A stretch of 64,000 nucleotides of DNA, taken from contig CP033464.1 of assembly GCA_007833815.1 (NCBI GenBank), forward strand, positions 5,439,501-5,503,500, in the 5' to 3' direction. This DNA is from Brevibacillus laterosporus (GTDB lineage Bacteria; Bacillota; Bacilli; Brevibacillales; Brevibacillaceae). Under the pieces are notes generated by a model, which was given only the letters and a program-made list of their open reading frames with translations, was not told where the DNA came from and searched no databases. Numbering within the stretch: the first letter of the stretch is position 1; every line of letters begins with the position of its first letter. A program made the translations under genes and the position numbers. Shown in pieces: positions 34,882 through 43,759 of the stretch.

Positions 34882-35442
34882 TTACTCTTCCTCCTTAGGC
34901 AGGAAAGCAAAAATGTCACCTGTTTCAAAGGAACGGATCAATTTCTCTAACCACTTATAATAAGAGAGTGCATGTTGCATTTTAAGCATGTCACCCTTAA
35001 TTACGTTGTTGGCGTGAGGATCATCTCCGTACTTATCTAACAGGATTTGTAGTTCTCTGAGGGACTTGTGCAAATGATGCACATTGCTTTCCAGTGATTT
35101 GCGCCAGCGAATGGAAAAGTAATCACCCAGATTTTGATGCCAATCTGGTTCTGTTTCATAAAGATCTTTGCGAGAACCTTTGCTCCAAACTTTGTTGACC
35201 ATTTTGAGATCCATCAGGGTTCGCATTCCGGTGCTCATGCTGGTTTTGCTCATCCCCATCTTTTGACCCATTTCGTCAAGAGTGACTGGTCCTTGTGAAA
35301 AGTACATCATGCCATACAGATGACCAACCGATTGCGTCACTCCAAATAAATCCATGTTTTTACCAACCGTTTCAATCATGCGATGGCGCGTTTTTTGAAC
35401 GGCAACCTGAAGCTCTTCAGGAAGTCCTTCAAATTCATCCAT
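34882..35442 (-). CDS. GbsR/OpuAR-type MarR-family regulator
   Basis: A 186-aa regulator of the GbsR type, which senses choline or betaine and controls compatible-solute genes. A winged helix lies at about 25-95 (VTLDEMGQKMGMSKTSMSTG, read in part) with a long C-terminal helical part. AGGAGG precedes ATG 35442. It is divergent from an OpuA-type betaine transporter, which fixes the role better than the fold alone. Confidence 0.85.
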   Translation of the reverse strand: MDEFEGLPEELQVAVQKTRHRMIETVGKNMDLFGVTQSVGHLYGMMYFSQGPVTLDEMGQKMGMSKTSMSTGMRTLMDLKMVNKVWSKGSRKDLYETEPDWHQNLGDYFSIRWRKSLESNVHHLHKSLRELQILLDKYGDDPHANNVIKGDMLKMQHALSYYKWLEKLIRSFETGDIFAFLPKEEE

Positions 35443-35481
35443 TTTTGTTTACCTCCTAGGACAGGTCAAACTTCATCTTTC

Positions 35482-35509
35482 ATTATATCGATTTTATTGT
35501 AGGAGGCAA
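35482..35509 (-). promoter_or_regulatory. Promoter of the GbsR-type regulator gene
   Basis: On the minus strand TTGCCT (35509-35504) and TATAAT (35487-35482) are 16 bases apart. Confidence 0.5.
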
Positions 35510-35537
35510 CCATATCCCAGTAAAGGACTGGGTATAG

Positions 35538-35566
35538 GTGAAATTTTACGAAAAATGAAGTATACT
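35538..35566 (+). promoter_or_regulatory. Possible promoter of the opuA operon
   Basis: TATACT (35561-35566) is preceded by a weak GTGAAA at 17 bases. A CCCAGT/ACTGGG inverted repeat (35516-35532) lies just upstream and could be a regulator site. Confidence 0.35.
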
Positions 35567-35727
35567 GTACATAAAGTGCGTAAAGTTTTTTCTGTACGTA
35601 CTTGATCAAGTTATTTCCTGTTTGCTCATGTTCATACATTTTTCATACACTTACCGGAGCATTTGTTTATCAAATCGAACGTTTTCTCTGGGAGCAAAAG
35701 AAATTACCAGAAGAAAGGAGTGTCTTC

Positions 35728-36924
35728 ATGCCAATTATTGAAGTCAAAAATTTAACAAAGGTATTTGGACGTGATCCAAAAAAAGTAATACCTCTGCTCA
35801 AAGAGGGATGGACGAAAGAAAAAATCCTCAGAGAGACAAAAATGACTGTGGGGGTAAATCAAGCTTCGTTTTCCATAGAGGCTGGAGAAATATTCGTCAT
35901 AATGGGGCTGTCCGGCAGTGGTAAATCCACGTTAGTACGACTTTTGAATCGTCTAATTGAACCGACAGATGGCCATGTGTTTATTAATGGGAAGGATATC
36001 GTTTCCTTAAATCATGAGGATCTACGGGATGTACGCCGTAAAAATATCACAATGGTTTTCCAAAAATTTGCTCTTTTTCCACATCGTACTGTATTAGAGA
36101 ATGTGGAATATGGTCTGGAAGTATCCGGCATTCCCAAAGCAGAGCGACATGAAAAAGCAATGGAATGCTTGGAATTGGTTGGTTTAAAAGGATGGGAAAA
36201 TTCTTTACCTGATCAGCTTAGTGGTGGGATGCAACAACGTGTCGGTCTTGCTCGTGGCTTAGCTAATGATCCTGACGTTTTATTGATGGATGAAGCATTC
36301 AGTGCCCTTGATCCTTTGATACGCAAAGAGATGCAAGATGAACTATTGGAATTGCAGACAAAAATGAAAAAAACCATTATTTTTATCACGCATGATTTAG
36401 ATGAAGCATTACGGATTGGTGACCGTATTGCCTTAATGAAGGATGGAAATGTCGTCCAGGTTGGAACACCGGAAGAAATTTTGACCAACCCGGCTAATAA
36501 ATATGTAGAACGTTTTGTGGAAGACGTTGACTTGTCAAAGGTACTCACAGCTACTCACGTTATGAAACGCGCCGAAACCATTACATTAGAACGCGGACCA
36601 CGTGTTGCTTTGCAGTTTATGCAAGAACGCGGGGTATCTACTTTATATGTGGTAGACACACAAAAACGTTTGTTAGGCGCCATTACAGCTGATGATGCCG
36701 TACAAGCCGTTAGAGAAGGTAAGAAGCTAGCGGATATCTTAATTAAAGAAGAGCTTCCTACTGTTCCCCCTGATACTGTACTCAATGATCTTTTTGATAT
36801 CGTAAGCTCCACCCGAGTACCTGTAGCAGTGGTAGATGACGTAAATCGATTGCAGGGAATTATTATTCGCGGAGCCGTATTAGCCGCACTCTCAGGCAAC
36901 ACAGAAGGCGGTGAAACAGTGTAA
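35728..36924 (+). CDS. opuAA: Glycine betaine/proline ABC transporter ATP-binding protein (OpuAA/ProV)
   Basis: A 398-aa ATPase powering betaine uptake: Walker A MGLSGSGKST near residue 60, Q-loop VFQKFALFPHR, signature LSGGMQQRVGLARGLA near 163, Walker B LLMDEAFSALD near 185, and two C-terminal CBS domains (about 280-395) that sense ionic strength. AAAGGAG precedes ATG 35728; the longer frame from 35602 lacks a good site. The stop overlaps the next gene's start (TAATG). Confidence 0.93.
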   Translation: MPIIEVKNLTKVFGRDPKKVIPLLKEGWTKEKILRETKMTVGVNQASFSIEAGEIFVIMGLSGSGKSTLVRLLNRLIEPTDGHVFINGKDIVSLNHEDLRDVRRKNITMVFQKFALFPHRTVLENVEYGLEVSGIPKAERHEKAMECLELVGLKGWENSLPDQLSGGMQQRVGLARGLANDPDVLLMDEAFSALDPLIRKEMQDELLELQTKMKKTIIFITHDLDEALRIGDRIALMKDGNVVQVGTPEEILTNPANKYVERFVEDVDLSKVLTATHVMKRAETITLERGPRVALQFMQERGVSTLYVVDTQKRLLGAITADDAVQAVREGKKLADILIKEELPTVPPDTVLNDLFDIVSSTRVPVAVVDDVNRLQGIIIRGAVLAALSGNTEGGETV

Positions 36925-38660
36925 TGAATATGACTAAAATTCCTTTAGGCTCATGGATTGAATCATTAGAAGCCTGGTTCGATGCTTCTTTTGGCCCTTT
37001 ATTTGCACTGATTAGCGCAATTATCGGCGGATTAGTTAGCGGTTTTGAGTGGCTATTTATTAATATTCCTGCTCTGCTCTTTATCGTCTTGTTCTCCCTG
37101 ATTATTTATCTGGTAGCACGTTGGAAAATGGCCCTATTCTCTGTACTTGGTTTACTTCTCATCTATAACCTTGGCTATTGGCCACAGACCATGATGACCT
37201 TAGCACAAGTTTTGACAGCCGCCATGATCTCCATCTTCCTTGGTGTCCCGATTGGGATTTGGTGCGCGAAGAAAAATACGGTTCAAAATATCGTCACGCC
37301 TATTCTAGATTTCATGCAGACCATGCCAGCATTCGTCTATCTGTTGCCAGCGGTTACGTTCTTTTCATTAGGCGTGGTACCAGGTGTTATCGCTTCTGTT
37401 ATCTTTGCGATTCCCCCAACGATTCGTCTAACGAATTTAGGGATTCGCCAAGTACCCGAAGACTTGGTGGAAGCAGCAGATGCATTTGGCTCTACACCTA
37501 TGCAAAAACTAATTAAACTACAATTCCCATTAGCAATACCTTCCATCATGGCCGGGATTAATCAGACCATTATGCTATCGTTATCCATGGTTGTCATCTC
37601 ATCCATGATCGGTGCACAAGGTTTAGGTTCTGATGTTTATCGTGCCGTTACACAAACCAAAACAGGAGTGGGCTTTGAAGCCGGGATTGCGGTTGTTATT
37701 CTAGCCATTATTTTGGATCGCTTTTCTCAAACATTAATTAAAGGACGAGAAAAGAAATCAGCCAAAGCTGCCCCGAAGTATCGGACGCCGTTAATTTTGG
37801 CCTCAGTCGCTATTTTGATTATCTCTAGTATTGCTAGTGGAATAGCTAGTAATGGTGGCAACACGAAAAACATTACCCTTTCTTATGTAGCATGGGATTC
37901 TGAAATTGCCAGTACACATGTAGTAAAACAAGTCTTAGAACAAAAACTAGGTTATCAGGTTAACATGTTACAAGTTGAAGCAGGTCCTATGTGGACAGGT
38001 GTCGCTACAAAAAGTGCAGATGCCCTTGTTGCCGCTTGGTTACCAAAAACACATGCGAGCTTCTACGCTAAAAACAAAGACCATGTAGAGGATTTAGGAG
38101 CTAATCTTGAAGGTACACGACTTGGTCTAGTTGTTCCTGAATATATGGATATTACCTCTATTGGGGACCTAAGACGCCCTGATATAAAAGATGCCACAAA
38201 AGCAACGATCATTGGAATTGAACCTGGGGCTGGTCTGATGTCAGCAGCTAATAAAATGTTAGAGGATTATCAACTGACAGATTGGACTCTGATGGAGGCT
38301 TCATCCGCAGCAATGGCAACCGAGCTACAAAAAGCGTATAGCCAACAGAAACCAATTGTTGTAACTGGATGGACGCCACACTGGATGTTCGCCAAAATGA
38401 AATTAAAGTATCTAGACGATCCCAAAAAATCATTGGGGGAAGATGAACAAATTCACACGATTGCCCGCTTAGGGTTACAAGAAGACTTACCAGATGCCTA
38501 TCAATTCCTGCGCCAGTTTAAATGGACACCTGATGATATGGCCCAAGTAATGATCCGCATTCAGGAAGGTATTGAGCCAGATGATGCTGCCAAGGAATGG
38601 ATTTCTGCCCATCCAGATAAGGTAGATCAATGGCTAACAGGCATTGAATACAAGAAGTAA
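36924..38660 (+). CDS. opuABC: Betaine ABC transporter permease fused to substrate-binding domain (OpuABC type)
   Basis: A 578-aa fusion. Residues 1-275 are the permease, with membrane segments and the EAA loop (VPEDLVEAADAFGSTPMQKLIKLQFPLA region). Residues about 310-578 are the external betaine-binding domain (VAWDSEIASTHVV, WTGVATKSADALVAAWLPKTH). This OpuABC layout is known from Lactococcus. It overlaps the ATPase gene by one base and was followed directly by a terminator that is now split by an IS. Osmoprotection, induced at high osmolarity. Confidence 0.93.
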   Translation: MNMTKIPLGSWIESLEAWFDASFGPLFALISAIIGGLVSGFEWLFINIPALLFIVLFSLIIYLVARWKMALFSVLGLLLIYNLGYWPQTMMTLAQVLTAAMISIFLGVPIGIWCAKKNTVQNIVTPILDFMQTMPAFVYLLPAVTFFSLGVVPGVIASVIFAIPPTIRLTNLGIRQVPEDLVEAADAFGSTPMQKLIKLQFPLAIPSIMAGINQTIMLSLSMVVISSMIGAQGLGSDVYRAVTQTKTGVGFEAGIAVVILAIILDRFSQTLIKGREKKSAKAAPKYRTPLILASVAILIISSIASGIASNGGNTKNITLSYVAWDSEIASTHVVKQVLEQKLGYQVNMLQVEAGPMWTGVATKSADALVAAWLPKTHASFYAKNKDHVEDLGANLEGTRLGLVVPEYMDITSIGDLRRPDIKDATKATIIGIEPGAGLMSAANKMLEDYQLTDWTLMEASSAAMATELQKAYSQQKPIVVTGWTPHWMFAKMKLKYLDDPKKSLGEDEQIHTIARLGLQEDLPDAYQFLRQFKWTPDDMAQVMIRIQEGIEPDDAAKEWISAHPDKVDQWLTGIEYKK

Positions 38661-38663
38661 AGA

Positions 38664-38679
38664 AAAAAGGCGTCCTCTC
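38664..38679 (+). terminator. Left half of the opuA terminator, split by the IS
   Basis: AAAAAAGGCGTCCTC begins 3 bases after the operon stop. Its partner GAGGATGCCTTTTTT is at 40351-40365. Together they form one hairpin with a T-run, now 1.6 kb apart. Confidence 0.75.
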
Positions 38680-38682
38680 ATG
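38680..38682. repeat. ATG target-site duplication, left copy
   Basis: ATG here and ATG at 40347-40349 directly flank the IS ends. Three-base duplications are normal for the IS3 family. Confidence 0.7.
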
Positions 38683-38748
38683 TGATATGCTCCCCTAAAG
38701 GTAGACAGGTGAAATAATAAAACCTGTTACTGTGAGGGGAGCTTTTTC

Positions 38749-39426
38749 ATGCCTAAAGTACAATATGGTGCGCCAGAGAAATTCGCCATCCTACAAGAAG
38801 TTGAAAGTGGCCAGTTGGGTCTTATGGCTACAGTTAAAAAATACGGGATTAACAAATCAACCTTAGCGAAATGGCGAGGTCGTTATGAAGTGTATGGATA
38901 CGAAGGGTTAGAGGTTCGAACCCACAATAGAAGTTATTCTGCGGAACTAAAGCTTCAAGCGGTGAGGGATTATCTCTATGGGGGATTGTCACAATATCAG
39001 ACCATCGATAAGTACAAGATAGCCAGCCGAACACAACTCTCCAACTGGGTAAAGAAGTATAATGGTCATAGCAGCTTAAAAACCTATACAGGGGGAGTGA
39101 AAGCTATGACGAAAGGTCGATCTACAACTTGGCAGGAGAGGATTGATATTGTTCTTTATTGTCTTACCCATCATCATGACTATCAAAAGACAGCGGAGCA
39201 GTACCAGGTCTCCTACCAACAAGTGTACCAATGGGTAAAGAAGTATGAAAATGACGGTCAGGATGCTTTACAGGATGGGCGGGGAAGAAAAAAAGCGCTT
39301 GAGGAGTTAACCGAAGCGGATCGCCAAAAGTTCGCAATGAAAAAGCTGGAGTATGAAAATGAGCGGCTTCGAGCAGAGAATGCTTTCTTAAAAAAGTTAC
39401 AGGAAATCGAAAGGTGGCGACGTTAA
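38749..39426 (+). CDS. IS150-group transposase OrfA
   Basis: A 225-aa DNA-binding part with repeated helix-turn-helix units (FAILQEVESGQLGLMATVKKYG, read in part; LKLQAVRDYLYG; VLYCLTHHHDYQKTAEQYQV, read in part) and a C-terminal leucine-rich helix (LEYENERLRAENAFLKKL). AAAAAAG at 39390-39396 is read in the A-AAA-AAG phase, the classic -1 frameshift site, and leads into OrfB. GAGGGGAGC precedes ATG 38749. Confidence 0.92.
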   Translation: MPKVQYGAPEKFAILQEVESGQLGLMATVKKYGINKSTLAKWRGRYEVYGYEGLEVRTHNRSYSAELKLQAVRDYLYGGLSQYQTIDKYKIASRTQLSNWVKKYNGHSSLKTYTGGVKAMTKGRSTTWQERIDIVLYCLTHHHDYQKTAEQYQVSYQQVYQWVKKYENDGQDALQDGRGRKKALEELTEADRQKFAMKKLEYENERLRAENAFLKKLQEIERWRR

Positions 39427-40301
39427 GCCAATATCGGCAGGAGAATGTCTACCTTGCCATTCAAGCTGTTTGGCAAGAAGAACAATGTAGCGTGCAGGTA
39501 TTGTGTGAAATCGCAAAGATTTCACGGTCAAGCTATTACAAATGGCTCAATCGCAAAACCAGTTCTCGTGAACTGGAAAATCAACAACTCACTGATGCCA
39601 TGCTCTCGTTATACGAGAAGGTTGATGGCATCTACGGGTACCGTCGGTTAACCCTCCATTTGCGCCGCCAGACCCAGCGACGGATCAATCATAAGCGAAT
39701 ACAACGCCTTATGAAGAAAAGAGGAATCCAATCGGTGATCCGCAGAAAGAGAAAAAAATATGCGCGTTCAGCTCCACAGCAAGTTGCTGAGAATCTGTTA
39801 AATCGTAAGTTTTATGCGAAAACACCGAATGAGAAGTGGGTAACCGATATAACGGAATTCAAGTACGGAAGTGGCCAGAAGGCCTATTTAAGTGCTATCT
39901 TAGACCTTCATGATAACTCGATTGTCTCCTATGTTTTAGGCCATTCCAATAACAATAGCCTTGTGTTTAAAACAGTGAATTTGGCCTTGCAAGCGGTACC
40001 AGGAAGTAAGCCTATGCTTCATAGTGATCGAGGTTTTCAATATACCTCTTTCAGGTTCAAAAAGTTATTTGCCGACAAACTAACCCACAGCATGTCCCGA
40101 GTTGGCAGGTGTATTGATAACGGTCCAATAGAAGCGTTCTGGGGAACCCTTAAATGTGAGAAGTATTATTTGCATTCATATAGTACCTTCGAGGAACTTA
40201 AGAAAGACATTGATGACTACATGTACTTTTACAATAACGACCGATTACAGGTAAAACTAAACAGCCTTAGTCCAATGGAATACAGAACTAAGGCTGCTTA
40301 A
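39414..40301 (+). CDS. IS150-group transposase OrfB (DDE integrase)
   Basis: The catalytic half (295 aa from GTG 39414), normally made as an OrfAB fusion after frameshift at 39390-39396. The rve-type core has Asp145 (WVTDITEF), Asp205 (LHSDRGFQY) and Glu240 (GPIEAFWG), with HTH_21 (DGIYGYRRLTLHLR) before it. All three catalytic residues are present and no stop interrupts the frame, so the element may still move. Confidence 0.92.
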   Translation: MATLSQYRQENVYLAIQAVWQEEQCSVQVLCEIAKISRSSYYKWLNRKTSSRELENQQLTDAMLSLYEKVDGIYGYRRLTLHLRRQTQRRINHKRIQRLMKKRGIQSVIRRKRKKYARSAPQQVAENLLNRKFYAKTPNEKWVTDITEFKYGSGQKAYLSAILDLHDNSIVSYVLGHSNNNSLVFKTVNLALQAVPGSKPMLHSDRGFQYTSFRFKKLFADKLTHSMSRVGRCIDNGPIEAFWGTLKCEKYYLHSYSTFEELKKDIDDYMYFYNNDRLQVKLNSLSPMEYRTKAA

Positions 40302-40346
40302 CTGTTTTTTATTTTTTGTACTGTCTACTTGACAGGGTGCAGTTCA

Positions 40347-40349
40347 ATG
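40347..40349. repeat. ATG target-site duplication, right copy
   Basis: Matches the left copy at 38680-38682. Confidence 0.7.
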
Positions 40350-40350
40350 T

Positions 40351-40365
40351 GAGGATGCCTTTTTT
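40351..40365. terminator. Right half of the split opuA terminator
   Basis: GAGGATGCCTTTTTT is the partner of AAAAAAGGCGTCCTC at 38664. It also preceded the convergent flavin reductase gene, so the intact hairpin would have been bidirectional. Confidence 0.7.
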
Positions 40366-40372
40366 CTTTTGA

Positions 40373-40990
40373 CTATTTCTCTGGATCATGCACAGGTCGT
40401 GGATGGTCGAACATATCGCCTAACGTGGCATACGTATGTCCAGCTAAGCGGCTAACTGGAGCAAATTTTTCAGCATCTATTTTACCACTAAAGTAGATGT
40501 CATCATCAATATGCACATGAACAACCTCTCCAATGATTAAATCAGAAGCGGCTGGCTCACCTAAGGTAACGATCTGATGTAGCTCGCACTCAAAATGGAT
40601 TCGAGATAATGCCAATCTCGGTACCTTTACCGCTTTGGAAGGGAGCACATCAAGTTTTAGCGCCTCTACTTCACTTTGATCAGCTGGAAAGTCAGCCGAA
40701 GTTTCATTTACAAACGCAACATTATGCACATCTACCATGTTAATGACAAACTCTCCTATTTCAGAGATATTTCGAGCTGTATCCTTCATTACCTGTCCCG
40801 GTTTACGCGAAACAGAAATGGAAATCATCATCGGGTCAATGCAAGCAACGTTAAAATAGCTAAACGGGGCTGCATTTACCAATCCTGACTGATTGTGCGA
40901 TGTAACCCAGGCAATGGGACGCGGAATAATGCCACCTATTAGTAATTTATATTTTTCTTGTCTCTCTAAATCGCTTATTCGTAACTCCAC
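40373..40990 (-). CDS. Flavin reductase-family protein
   Basis: A 205-aa FMN-binding split-barrel protein (GGIIPRPIAWVTSHNQSGLV near residue 20, read in part; NAAPFSYFNVACIDPMMISIS near 39). Start GTG 40990 has AAAGGAGG 8 bases upstream. It follows the homogentisate dioxygenase gene by 20 bases in one operon. Such reductases supply reduced flavin or use the fold otherwise; its partner here is not known. Confidence 0.85.
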   Translation of the reverse strand: MELRISDLERQEKYKLLIGGIIPRPIAWVTSHNQSGLVNAAPFSYFNVACIDPMMISISVSRKPGQVMKDTARNISEIGEFVINMVDVHNVAFVNETSADFPADQSEVEALKLDVLPSKAVKVPRLALSRIHFECELHQIVTLGEPAASDLIIGEVVHVHIDDDIYFSGKIDAEKFAPVSRLAGHTYATLGDMFDHPRPVHDPEK

Positions 40991-41009
40991 ACGCCATGCC
41001 TCCTTTTAC

Positions 41010-42173
41010 CTATTCTTTTACAGGTAACCAGCTATACATATAAGCTGTATCCTCTACAGCAAGAGCCTGTTTTGTTGCTTTTAACGGACGGAACGTATCT
41101 AGCATGACCGCCAACTCTTTCGTCTCTTTTTTACCAATACTTGCTTCAATCTTCCCTGGATGCGGCCCATGCGGAATACCCATTGGATGTAGGGTTATGG
41201 AGCCTTCTACCACACCTTTACGACTCATAAAGTTACCATCTACATAATACAGCACTTCATCACTCTCTACATTGCTGTGGTAATACGGTGCTGGAATAGC
41301 CTGCGGATGATAATCATATAAACGAGGAACGAATGAACAAATCACAAAATTCTGACCAGCAAACGTTTGATGAACTGGAGGCGGCTGATGCACACGACCG
41401 GTTATTGGTTCAAAATCATGAATGCTCAGCGCATATGGGAACAAATAACCATCCCATCCAACAACATCAAAAGGATGAAAGTCAAACGTATAACTAAATA
41501 ATGTTTGTTTTTGTTTTACTCGAACTTCAAAGTTTCCTTCTTCCACATGTGTTTCCAATCGTTCTGGCAAACGCATATCCCGCTCACAAAATGGAGAATG
41601 TTCCAACAATTGACCATGTTCATTTCGATAACGCTTTGGTGGAACAATTTCATTTTGAGATTCAATAATAAGGAAACGAGTCTCTTCCGTTGATGGTTCA
41701 ATCCGATAGGTCGTACCAATAGGAATGACCAAATAATCTCCAGGTCGATACGTAATTGTACCAAAAATGGTTTGGAGTTCTCCCTCGCCCTGATGAACGA
41801 ATACTACTTCGTCACCTTCCGAATTACGATAATAATAATCCATTCTTTCAGTTGGTGAACAGACAGCCATGACCACGTCATCATTTCCCAGCAAATAGCG
41901 ACGACCAAGGATAGGGTCTCCCCCCTTTGGCGTATCAAAGCTTAAAAAATGCTGATGACGTAACTCCTCTCGCTCCACATATTCCATATTAATTGTAGCA
42001 AATTTCTTTACTTCCGTCACTTGTGTAGGAGGATTGTGATGATACAAGATGGACTGAATCCCAGAGAAACCCTTTGTTCCCATTAACTGCTCACGGTACA
42101 ACTCACCATTTGGCTTGAAAAATGTGGTATGACGTTTGTGTGGCACTTCGCCCATCTTTGCGTAAAATGGCAT
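41010..42173 (-). CDS. hmgA: Homogentisate 1,2-dioxygenase
   Basis: Opens the aromatic ring of homogentisate to maleylacetoacetate, the central step of tyrosine breakdown. The 387-aa cupin-type protein has VVFVHQGEGELQTIFGTITYRPGDYLVIP (read in part) near residue 115 and the iron-ligand region HSNVESDEVLYYVDG and HPMGIPHGPHPGKIE near 292-330. GGGGAGG precedes ATG 42173. It lies between the FAH-family gene and the flavin reductase gene. Confidence 0.93.
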   Translation of the reverse strand: MPFYAKMGEVPHKRHTTFFKPNGELYREQLMGTKGFSGIQSILYHHNPPTQVTEVKKFATINMEYVEREELRHQHFLSFDTPKGGDPILGRRYLLGNDDVVMAVCSPTERMDYYYRNSEGDEVVFVHQGEGELQTIFGTITYRPGDYLVIPIGTTYRIEPSTEETRFLIIESQNEIVPPKRYRNEHGQLLEHSPFCERDMRLPERLETHVEEGNFEVRVKQKQTLFSYTFDFHPFDVVGWDGYLFPYALSIHDFEPITGRVHQPPPVHQTFAGQNFVICSFVPRLYDYHPQAIPAPYYHSNVESDEVLYYVDGNFMSRKGVVEGSITLHPMGIPHGPHPGKIEASIGKKETKELAVMLDTFRPLKATKQALAVEDTAYMYSWLPVKE

Positions 42174-42188
42174 AAAATATTCCTCCCC

Positions 42189-43142
42189 TTATTTTTCCTT
42201 AATGGTATTTCGCAATGTTCCTAAATGATCAATTTCCAATTCAACTACATCTCCTGGTTGTAGCCAGTCACGTAGCTCACCACCACCTATTTCTAACAAG
42301 CACCCACTACCTACCGTACCCGAACCAATTACATCCCCGGGATACAAATAACAATCTTCGGAAGCACGAGCAATCATTTGTGCGAACGTATAGTAGATAT
42401 CAATAAAGTTCCCCCGTGAATACTGCTCCCCATTTATTCGCGCCGTCATTTGTAAATCATAACGATTTCCTTTTAATGATGGGATAAGACGACCTTGCAA
42501 CTCATCAACAGTGACTAGCCACGGACCTGAAGAAGTTGCAAAATCTTTGGCCTTAGCAGGACCAAGCCCTATCTTCACTTCTTCACGTTGAATATCGCGC
42601 GCACTCCAATCATTTAGAATCATAAATCCCGCGATATACTCATCCGCCTTTTCTATTGGTATATCTATTCCTTCTTTACTGATGACACAAGCAATCTCTA
42701 ATTCATAATCAAGTGATTTCGTATGCTTGGGACTAGTGATACCAGCTTCCGTCCCAACAAACACAGCTGGATTAGAAAAATAAAAGACGGGAATCTGATA
42801 CCATTCAGGCACCATCTCTAAATTACGACGCTCCCGGCACGTCTTCACATGCTGCTCAAAGGCATAAAAATCCCGAAAACTAGGGGGACGTGGGATAGGA
42901 GCACCTAGCTGTACCTCTTCCAAAGAAATTAAATCACAGCCCTCTATTTGCTGTTGTTCCTCAAGTAAACGTGGGTACCATCTATTCCATTCGTCTAACA
43001 AGCCCTGCATGGCTGATGGAGCTCCTTTCATTGCATTAGCTACATCAATGACTCCCTCCCCTACATACAAACCTGCCCGCCATTCTGCTTGATTTCTTGT
43101 TGGTGTAAGCTTTTCTTTTCGTTGATAACTAACTAATTTCAT
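42189..43142 (-). CDS. Fumarylacetoacetate hydrolase-family protein
   Basis: A 317-aa FAH-fold hydrolase that would cleave fumarylacetoacetate or maleylacetoacetate after HmgA. Metal-binding sites are recognisable in FRDFYAFEQHV near 88, DYELEIACVI near 145 and NDWSARDIQREEV near 172, with the C-terminal GTVGSGCLLEIGG. AGGAGG precedes ATG 43142, 16 bases upstream of hmgA start on the other side. First gene of the homogentisate operon. Confidence 0.9.
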   Translation of the reverse strand: MKLVSYQRKEKLTPTRNQAEWRAGLYVGEGVIDVANAMKGAPSAMQGLLDEWNRWYPRLLEEQQQIEGCDLISLEEVQLGAPIPRPPSFRDFYAFEQHVKTCRERRNLEMVPEWYQIPVFYFSNPAVFVGTEAGITSPKHTKSLDYELEIACVISKEGIDIPIEKADEYIAGFMILNDWSARDIQREEVKIGLGPAKAKDFATSSGPWLVTVDELQGRLIPSLKGNRYDLQMTARINGEQYSRGNFIDIYYTFAQMIARASEDCYLYPGDVIGSGTVGSGCLLEIGGGELRDWLQPGDVVELEIDHLGTLRNTIKEK

Positions 43143-43169
43143 GACGTCCCTCCTAAATCATGCATGAAC

Positions 43170-43263
43170 GAAAAAAACCAGTTGCACATAAAGCCACACA
43201 AGAAACGCAAAAGGAATACTCCTTTCGAGTCAACGTTTGCATGACAGTATGAGCAACTGGTTC
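43170..43263 (-). promoter_or_regulatory. Structured leader with terminator-like stem before the homogentisate operon
   Basis: On the minus strand AACCAGTTGC (43262-43253) pairs exactly with GCAACTGGTT (43185-43176), followed by TTTTTTT. Between them lie smaller stems (CAAACG/CGTTT and AAAGGA/TCCTTT). The structure ends 28 bases before the FAH-family start, where an attenuator would be. It could also be just a terminator of the upstream DUF3870 gene. Confidence 0.5.
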
Positions 43264-43362
43264 ATGTCTACTTATTGAGAAAAAATCTTCTTAGGATTTA
43301 TTCCCCATAAACACCCAGTGTCACTCTGCTATCTTTTTACATAATCATGACATCTGTGACAA

Positions 43363-43704
43363 TTACTGCTTTCCTTCCAAATACCGATCCAGTGCGGAGC
43401 GGAGCGCTTGTAATACGGTCCCCTGTGTTGGTACCAAGGCACGTTTGCGGATGTTGGCTTGCAACTTATCCCATTCTGATGGCAAGCACAATCCAATTAC
43501 TAAGCCACGAATAAATTCTTCATTTAATCCCATTAAAAAAGTAAATGATGCATCAACCACTTGGTCGGTTCGACTATCAATCACTAGCGAACAGGCAAAC
43601 ATCTTTTGAGTATCTGTTAAAGGTGTTCCCTTAGGTAATTGAGCAAATCCAGTGGCTAAGATATAAGCATCATCGGTATAACGAGGCAGGGGCGCATTCT
43701 CCAT
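43363..43704 (-). CDS. DUF3870 domain protein
   Basis: A 113-aa soluble protein whose pattern (YILATGFAQLPKGTPLTDTQKMF near 14, read in part; IDSRTDQVVDASFTFLMGLNEEFI near 42, read in part; YLEGKQ end) fits the DUF3870 family. GGAGGGGG precedes ATG 43704. It is transcribed toward the homogentisate genes and separated by the structured leader. Function unknown. Confidence 0.75.
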   Translation of the reverse strand: MENAPLPRYTDDAYILATGFAQLPKGTPLTDTQKMFACSLVIDSRTDQVVDASFTFLMGLNEEFIRGLVIGLCLPSEWDKLQANIRKRALVPTQGTVLQALRSALDRYLEGKQ

Positions 43705-43759
43705 GATCCCTTCCCCCTCCTTCTTTCATAATAAATCAAACGCTCCACTTTGACCAGAA

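Larger units (their letters stand above)
38683..40346 (+). mobile_element. Intact IS3-family, IS150-group insertion sequence (1664 bp)
   Basis: Imperfect inverted ends begin TGATATGCTCCCC and TGAACTGCACCCT (the latter read inward from 40346) and share TAGACAG about 22 bases in. Two overlapping frames with a -1 slippery site encode the transposase, all catalytic residues are present, and an ATG duplication flanks the element, so it is probably active and recent. Only one copy is visible in the window. Confidence 0.9.

Noticed and set aside
43164-43241. Short frame inside the 43170-43263 leader, a possible leader peptide
   Set aside because: No ribosome binding site precedes its ATG, and the codons show no run of one amino acid that would explain attenuation.
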